A DNA stretch of 64,000 bases, taken from positions 18,152,649-18,216,648 of the forward strand of contig OX457052.1 of NCBI GenBank assembly GCA_949752735.1, written 5' to 3'. The DNA comes from Lumbricus terrestris (lineage: Eukaryota > Annelida > Clitellata > Crassiclitellata > Lumbricidae). This document shows positions 57,011 to 64,000 of the stretch, piece by piece. The notes beneath the pieces were generated by a model. The model was not told the DNA's origin and did not search any database. It saw only the letters and a list, made by a program, of their open reading frames with translations. The position numbers were made by a program, and so were the translations under genes. Numbering within the stretch: position 1 is the first letter of the stretch; each line of letters opens with the position of its first letter.

Positions 57011-57373
57011 GCCTACAAATAAAAAAATGATTAAGAAAAACATAACAATTCAATCAACTGGGTGGAAGTCAGAAAAAGAGACAATGGTCGAGTTTCTGTA
57101 AAGTACTCGAGAAATGAAATTTCTTTCGTCCTTAATTGGTAGTTCAAAACTGTGAGGACGAGTACAACAACAAAAACGAACGGAAATCGAACGATCGACT
57201 CAACTTGGGAAAATGAAAACCAGACATGTATTCGCTAGATGACAGCTTTCGACATGATGTATCTTTGCGAAACTGAAACTCTTATTCGGTATTGATTTTG
57301 TATCTCTTCAATTATCGCTCAGGAGGCTGATAGGCGCTTTTGAGAACGATAAATTGTATGGTTTTGTTGCAAA

Positions 57374-60300
57374 ATGCTAACCGACAACGAAAGAATATCA
57401 GCCAAAAGGCTCTTTCTTTTGCTGCCTGATGACGAATTGATGTCACTGGCCAGGACTGTGACAAAAGATCAACTTTATCTGCCTACAACTAAGGGTAAAT
57501 TTATAATTAATGTTTCGAGATCACCTAATTATATGGCGCCATTCTGCCTCAACTGCTTCCTAAAAAATAATAGTGATATCCATTTTGGGCCACATAATGC
57601 TTGAATTTTTTTAGGAGCGAGGTATGGTCAGTCTGTTAAAAGTATGTTTCGTTCGGTTTTGTACAAGTTACTTGCTATATTGTGTAAAAGATGTTGCGTA
57701 AGACTTTGTGGTATCGTTCTATAATGACTCGGTAGCAAGTACCGTTTTCTTATAAATTCGATGAAAAATATTTCCTCACGAAATAGAACCGGGATTTTGC
57801 GCATGAGGGTCGGTTAGGGCTCAGGTTAGGCGTCGTGAGGGTCGGTTAGGGTTAGTTTTAGGGTTAGTGCAGTCATTCTGCTGAAATTGAAGCTGGATTG
57901 ATGAACACTAATTTTCAATGCAAAATGGATGAAAAATATTTGCTGACGAAGTAGAAGCGGGATTTATCGAACAAAGTCTTGCCTAAAGAGAAGCTGGATC
58001 GATTAAAAGGATTCTCGGCAAACTAGAAGTTGGATTTATTAAAGATAACAACGCTGCAACGTTATCTACCGAGTCATTATAGAACTATTACCGAGTCATT
58101 ATAGAACGCTACCGACTTTGTTTTACTAGCTATATCGCGGACCGACTCATTTTTTTACATCAGCTAACATACAGGTTAAACAATATGACCGCCCCAGCTT
58201 GGGATGGAATAGATATATACGACCTCCAACATCCTCCTCTAAAGTAAGTGATATTTGCAGTTGTTGAAATTATTTTGGGTGCTATTGCCAATAAGTCGCC
58301 GTAAACCTTTGCCAATCAGCCTCGGGTTATTGATCCTCAGCTCGGTGACTAATCACATGCGAACTTGGTCCACAGTTTAGTAACACTGGTTTAGGCTGTT
58401 GCTGCAACTGGGCCATTTTTAAAATGCATTGTTGTGTTATTCATTACCACTGGTAATTTTGCATTTCAATGAGGATCCTAATTAGTAGATTTTATTTTTG
58501 CGCATCTGGACTTGCCTCTTATAGTTATGATGTGTAGGCACTTATCATTCATTAAAGAAAGTTTCTTTGGTGTGTCTTACAATAGATTTTGAACAGGCCA
58601 TTCCATAATTTCCATGATCAGCAAAGGCTTAGATTTTTTAGAATGTGTCCTTTAAGTCAGTTCTATGTTATATTTTCCACTATGATAAAACACAATTTTA
58701 TATAAAAGCAGTGCCTGCGAATTTCTGTTGACTTGTTGTACACAAAACCCGTTAAGTATTTTGTGACTGCAGTTCTAAAGGTATACATTTATTCTGGAGC
58801 ATTTAATAAAAGATGCTCTAGCTCTGATTTACAGGTTTTCCATTTGAATTTTGTTGTGTTGTAGAGGCAGTCGAAGCCATCCTTGCATTCACGAGCAGTG
58901 CATCTGAATTGCTTCGTCGTAAGAGGATGAAGCGTGAAATTCTATTTCGATATCTTTACAGTGAAGGCATTTCTGTCGCCCCCACTGCCGATAAAATTAC
59001 CATAGTGCGAAGAGTACTAGAGCACTGGGGTTCCGCAGCCTCAACAGACGATGATAATATGATGGTTAGTCAGTTCTGCATCAGCTGTATCATGTTTGAT
59101 GACTGTAGTGATTGACTGGCTAAGTACTCTAAGGTGTAGTTATTTCATTTATCTGTCAGAAATATAATTGTTATTGCGATTAGGAACTTTTTCCATGTGT
59201 GTGTCTAATTTATAAACAAAGCATCAAACAATGGCTTCCCAAAACCAAGCCATAATAAATCAGGTCAGGATCCAGAATATCTTTTTAGTTTTTTAAAGTT
59301 TGCTTTATAACAGTTCGAATGCATTTAATTGCTAAGACTTAAAACTTGAATGCTTAAAAATTGAAACTAGAAAGCCTGTAGTGGTTGAGCAATTTGAACG
59401 GGTAAGTCCAGAGACCATTCTTTGGACCCTGAATCTTGAACTGTTATGGGGCCCAAACTTCTAAGCAATGTTCTTTGTGCGCTACACTTTACAGTGTGAG
59501 TCATTGCTGAGGACTGAGCCTTGAGGCTTCATTAATTTCATTATAGATCCGCCTCTGGGTAAATGTTAAGTTGAAGACGAAATGCGATATAAGCGACAGC
59601 AGAATGGACTAAAAGAAATGGAATTACGTAACCCTCAAAACTTCCTCACCTTACAACGCCTTTGCCAGGAGAAATTTGTCCCTCCACCGTTCTCAGCTTT
59701 AGGATCTACCAGCGAACCTCCATAAATACAATAAATAGATAGAAGGTATTTGGTGGTGTACGGCAATGTCGGGCTTGAACTTGTCCTTTGGTCTGGGGTC
59801 CAAAGGTTAATGCATATTACTTATGTGACATGGTCGTCATGCAATGGATTGTAGATTAACACATTCACCGCCTACACGCCATGTTAAATGACTGGCTGTA
59901 CTACGAGTTAACTCGTAGTAGGCGGCCAATGTGTTAAATCGTTTGTGTTATGTTTTTCTTATTAAAACAACTTTTCTGTGTTTTTTTTTGTCAGGAAGAT
60001 GAAGAAGATGATTACTCAGTTGCTGCAACTCCAACAAGAGCTCAACCAGTCCAAGCAAACACTGGAGGAGGACAGAACAATGGGCAGATGTTGTCAAATG
60101 GCCAGATAGGTGACTCATGGCAGAACAATGCTCTGCAGAGCACAGAAGAAGATCAAGAGATGGCCCTACAGTTCTCCACATGGTTCTACCGGATGTTGAA
60201 CGCCTGTAATCCAATCTACCTCAATCACGATCGTCCAGCGGAACCGTTTGGTCCGCAGCATTTCTTCCACGACGCAAACCTTTCGATGCTTTTCTTTGAC

Positions 60301-60639
60301 AGAGACGCACGTCAGAGAGAAGACATCAGCCAAGCAGACGCCGTCTGCCAGCGGCTGTCCAGTCTCACGAGCGAACAACGGCTCGTCTTTAACCCAAACC
60401 TTGAGCCTACGGGTGTGAAGGGATCGTCTGATCCACATGGCTTGCGTGTGATCTTCGTCTGCGGTACGGTCCATACGAGCTCAGAGGTGCTCGGCCCTTT
60501 TGAACAGCAGTTTGGACTTGTTCGAGATCCGTTCAGCGAAAACAACTGGAAAATAAAATTCACTCGTTTAGCCGTGTCCACGACTCGTGTGTCTGGTTTG
60601 CCTACTCTTGATTATACCCGCAAAATGTTAGCAACGTAG
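57374..60639 (+). CDS. C3orf38: C3orf38 homologue, three exons, 321 aa
   Basis: Exons: 57374-57494, 58865-59064, 59995-60639 (966 nt including TAG), with phases 1 and 0 consistent. The order and spacing of conserved segments follow human C3orf38 (about 329 aa): N-terminal LLPDDELMSLARTVT, then EAVEAILAFTSSASELLRRK in exon 2, then GPQHFFHDANL, FNPNLEP, DPHGLRVIFVCGTVH and GPFEQQFGLVRDPFSENNWK in exon 3. A Gln/Asn-rich acidic linker (about residues 108-155) separates the halves. The C-terminal half resembles an NTF2-like fold region. The protein is conserved in animals. Its molecular role is poorly known, and I assign none. The exon 2 donor is GTTAGT. Intron 1 contains a foldback MITE. Confidence 0.9.
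57715..58108. mobile_element. Foldback MITE in intron 1 of the C3orf38 homologue
   Basis: Outer ends are perfect inverses (CGTTCTATAATGACTCGGTA at 57,715-57,734 and 58,089-58,108). A further inner copy of the right end lies at about 58,067-58,085. The middle contains GGTTAGGG/GGGTTAG telomere-like repeats (57,805-57,868). Confidence 0.75.
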
Positions 60640-60834
60640 AATTTGTCTGATTAGTGAATATCTATCTATGCATAAAATTTGAAGCTTACACTATGAATGT
60701 GTTTCATTGGTATAGTAAGTAGTTTTTTATAAGAAGAATAGACTTTTGTTTTCATGTACTAAAAAATTGTAAATGCTATCGTGTAGTTTGTATACATATG
60801 ATTACCACACTTCAGCTCTAAAAGTGGTTTGGAA

Positions 60835-60960
60835 AAGTTGTCGGGTTTCAGTGAATCGGCCGTTTTGGGGTTTGACTCAATTTTTCTGATGACCTTTTTT
60901 AGTCATTCACACTGAATTTCCTTAAAACTGTACCAATTTCCGTCTAAATTTGGTGATTGG
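60835..60960. repeat. Fossil of the A-tract hAT MITE group
   Basis: Carries CTGATGACCTTTTTTAGTCA followed by an AATTTCC context, as in the 23,018-23,351 element. The ends are not recognisable. Confidence 0.45.
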
Positions 60961-61150
60961 TATCTAGATTGAATGTTAACCATGCGATCCGGCTGAGACC
61001 CAGCAACAGCAGGTAACAAAAATCGATGCCAGGTCACCGACCCAGACACAACGCGGTTCACTTTTAGGCTTCAGTCCTGCCACCCTTCTAGTCTTGTTTT
61101 GGGTTGCAGTGATTGTTCATGGAATTTTGAGGAATGCAGATGGATAGTGG

Positions 61151-61673
61151 ATGTTACGTAAGTTAACCCTTAACAACCAAAGTGTAAATGGTCTGCAAAT
61201 CCTATACCTCGGTCGGTATAGGATTAAAGTTGGCTCAATTGTTTCTGGGCTATTGAATTCGTTGATCTTCCTACCATTCAAATATGCTGCCTTCCTGCTT
61301 CAGTTCGGGATATGTGCTTTGGTGACGAAGGCTGTTTATTGTTTACAAAGTCAAACACCGGGACTTCCGAAGTTTATTGCTTGGTCTACTAGAATGATTT
61401 TAAAGTAGCTGATTGGGGGGGCTTTAAGTTTTGTTATGGATACCATATTTATATTTGTCTGCACCATATTTTTTGGTGGGGTTCATTTCCAGTCTTGTGC
61501 TGCGCTATGTTCTTGAATTTCTGTTCAGAATAGTCGTCACTTTAAATTACGTGTGTTACAAAATAACACGATTATTGTTTGGACCGCTCGTAGCTGCCTT
61601 ACGGATTGCAGAGGCAACACTGCAACTGTCGTTTTCGTTTGGTTATGTTGATTTTGTGATGGATATTTTCTAG
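61151..61673 (+). other. Two adjacent hydrophobic ORFs, status unknown
   Basis: 61,151-61,408 (85 aa from an ATG) and a second open stretch 61,431-61,673 in another frame (80 codons from a TTG, no ATG start) are both rich in hydrophobic residues with scattered charges. Examples are LLNSLIFLPFKYAAFLLQFG in the first and ITRLLFGPLVAALRIAEATL in the second. They lie 0.5-1 kb after the C3orf38 stop. I do not recognise them. They could be chance ORFs in AT-rich DNA, a broken membrane-protein gene, or part of a downstream gene. Confidence 0.25.
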
Positions 61674-64000
61674 TGAACTCTTACTTTTGATAAATTTGTA
61701 ATTGAAAAACCTTTCATGTTGTTTCACACAATGGTGATGTCATATGGATAAAACCCAGATTCATGATATGACTGGATGGCAGCTTAAAATGTCCATTTGA
61801 AGTTGTTTTAATTTCATGGTTTGTTGTTGGCTTTATTTTTTAAGTTTTGAGTTACTTGTAATTGTAATCTCCAAGTTTTTAAAACGCTACTAGAAAGCCA
61901 AGCGCGGGCACCAGCTTATACACGAGGTTGCGTTGAGTCAAAAGGTTGTCCGTAAGAGTAGTCCAAAGGTGGACCGGGTCGAGTTACCACTGGATCAGAG
62001 GAGGTGGAACAGCTAATATAGTTGGGTACGGCTACTAAGGCGGGTAGCATTTTGTAGCCTGTTACTGATTGTTTTGTTGCTTTTTTGGTTTTCAAACTAC
62101 ATAAGCCTGATAGTAACCCTTCGATTTAACACAAAACAAGTTGTTTGTTGAGAATTATGACATTTAGTACGTGACTTTTGTATCTGCTAACTTAAATGAT
62201 CTGGTAATGTGACTCATCTCATGTTAATTTGTTGTTTACACGATCAATTGCCTTTCACTTCATAAAGTAAGACAATTCCTACACCTTCCATCTTCTAAAT
62301 GTTCTTGTCCTCTACAAAATCATCAGACTCGAACCTCAACTGGACATTGCTCTTGATACAATCCCTCGATAATCATAAAACGTGTTGGTTAGGAATAAGC
62401 CATTGCTCTGTGATTTGCTTTAGGGTAATGCTTTAGAAATCTGGGGATTATGATTACTGTCCCTGTAAGCTTGTCCGTTTTTTGTGGGATGCCAGTCTCC
62501 TATGGCCCCTAATGGCCATACTTGATGGGTGGTTACTGTTAGGAACTTGGGATCAAGCAGGTTAATGAAACTGACACCAACATTTGGCTTTTTGCCAGTG
62601 TAATGCCATGACTTATAGTTTATATGACATCCTTTACAAAAAGCATATGCAGAAAATAGCTGGTAAAAATATTGAATCTCAACTCAATAATTTATTCTTT
62701 AATTCAGATGCAACGAAGAACCTTTGTTTTAAAGAATTAGGTTTATCTGTTTATAATAAATAAAGAGATTCCACACAAGTTCATGACCCAACAGTCAGAA
62801 AGTTATGAATTGTGTGTGTCTCAAGACTCGACTTCATAAAATTATGTGCCACTTAGTAAGTTTCTGAATGCACTAGACTAGGTGTCTCCAAGAATAGACG
62901 GCACCTACAGCTTCGGTGAGCAAAGATCGTTGCATCCCTGGCTTTGAGAAATGACAGGAATTTAATATTCAGAAATTTCTCGGCATAACAAAAGCCAATT
63001 CACATTGTCCGCAAAACAGATGTCAAAGTTCAATAAAGTACATGGATGGATCCAGATTTGACGAGGGCTTATGACAACAGAGGCTGTTTCCCTCGAAAAA
63101 ATGTGTTTGGCATAATACAGCTCTTAATAAAGTACATCCTTACTTACTTTTGCTTTATAGATCGAAAAGCGTTCCGGTTTCGTATTTCGATCTGCTTTTA
63201 AAATTGTTCAGTGTATTATTTACGTTAGCGTACTTTTAATTGACCGTTTATTATACTATTTATTGAAACGTATGTACCACAATTTACGTGAATGTATTGT
63301 GTAGACTGCAGAGTTAAGAACTAACTGACTCGCAAGCTGTGACGATTTTAAATTAATAAGTTGTGCTTGTACAGCGGACAACGCATGTACACAGTACAAG
63401 CCTTTTCCGCACGTATGAGGCGCCTTAAAGAAAAACTTGTGTGTAAGACAATTCTTTGGCGCCATAGCATAGGCAGTGGGTGCCATCCTGTAAAATAGGG
63501 CGCAGTGGTGTCGAATGTGCAAACTCCGCTAGTATACCTATGGTAGTGGCTTCATCGTATCGTATTCTTACCTAACCCCACCCAGTCAGTGCTCATCTTA
63601 AATCCTCCAACCGATCAATTTACTGCACTGCACATCAATTCTAGAATGATCACCTTCCTGAATTCTGCAAATTGTCAGTTCCTGCACAAATATCACTGTG
63701 AACCGCAATCATCTGCCTCACACTCTATTTATAAATCCACCTTCATTATCAAGTCACTTCTTACAGAATTCCTGTGCTGATCTATCCACTCCTCTGTCCG
63801 TAAAACTCTCATCCAGAATGACACCCATTGTAACAGCTCTGCAGCCTCCCGCTGTTCAACGGGCAACCAAACTTGAAACTTCACTTGGTACATCTGGACA
63901 TTTCCAATACTACATCACAGTACAATATTCATTATGCGAATGTTATATAACTTTGCATAAATCTTTTCTATTATTTATTTCCTTTGTAAACTACTGTGCG
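61674..64000. other. Right end of window, no gene recognised
   Basis: An interspersed ~45-bp motif lies at about 61,883-61,927 (GGCACCAGCTTATACACG). Otherwise I see no exon, RNA gene or array that I can support. Confidence 0.5.

Overview
The window reads as animal nuclear DNA. Genes are split by GT-AG introns, and most of the space is taken by interspersed repeats, including non-LTR, copia-like and other LTR retrotransposons, tRNA-derived SINEs, many short hAT, Tc1/mariner and Harbinger-type elements, and long minisatellites. The octamer-like motif TAGGCCTA recurs throughout the non-coding DNA. A marine invertebrate deuterostome (for example an echinoderm or relative) is my best guess. It rests on general impression and is not proven by the sequence.

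Left part (1-39,700): a tandemly duplicated two-gene unit. A plus-strand gene (exons from 3,520 to 9,988) encodes a type I receptor-like protein with two PAN/apple domains, a linker, one membrane segment and a cytoplasmic tail holding a YMEM motif and a consensus ITAM. It converges on a minus-strand gene (21,740 to 10,756, six exons, 413 aa) for a FAD-dependent amine oxidase of the sarcosine/pipecolate oxidase type. The second unit holds a decayed membrane-segment exon of the receptor (24,281-24,436) and a complete second oxidase (39,684 to 25,541, six exons, also 413 aa). The second oxidase ends in SKL, a peroxisomal targeting signal. The first has lost this tail to a nonsense change. Intron 2 of the first oxidase carries a 3.9-kb, 55-bp-unit satellite with higher-order structure. 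A frameshifted copia element occupies the left edge, and solo LTRs lie in introns of both oxidases.

Middle (28,900-57,300): apart from the intact FLYWCH/MULE transposase gene (32,645-33,997), this part is repeat territory. It contains a broken LINE, two inverted arrays of a 14/15-bp GGACAATTCGGACC repeat attached to halves of a SINE, a mariner with a hAT inserted in its transposase remnant, a 4.2-kb purine-rich minisatellite (47,530-51,720), a 1.13-kb hAT element with a perfect 8-bp target duplication, and a foldback element with telomere-like repeats in its centre.

Right part (57,374-60,639): a three-exon plus-strand gene for the homologue of human C3orf38 (321 aa). Two hydrophobic ORFs of unknown status follow it. 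I recognise no further gene from there to the end.

All long ORFs in 28,950-29,470, 35,760-36,270, 7,579-7,917 and 47,320-51,813 are by-products of stop-free tandem repeats, not genes.
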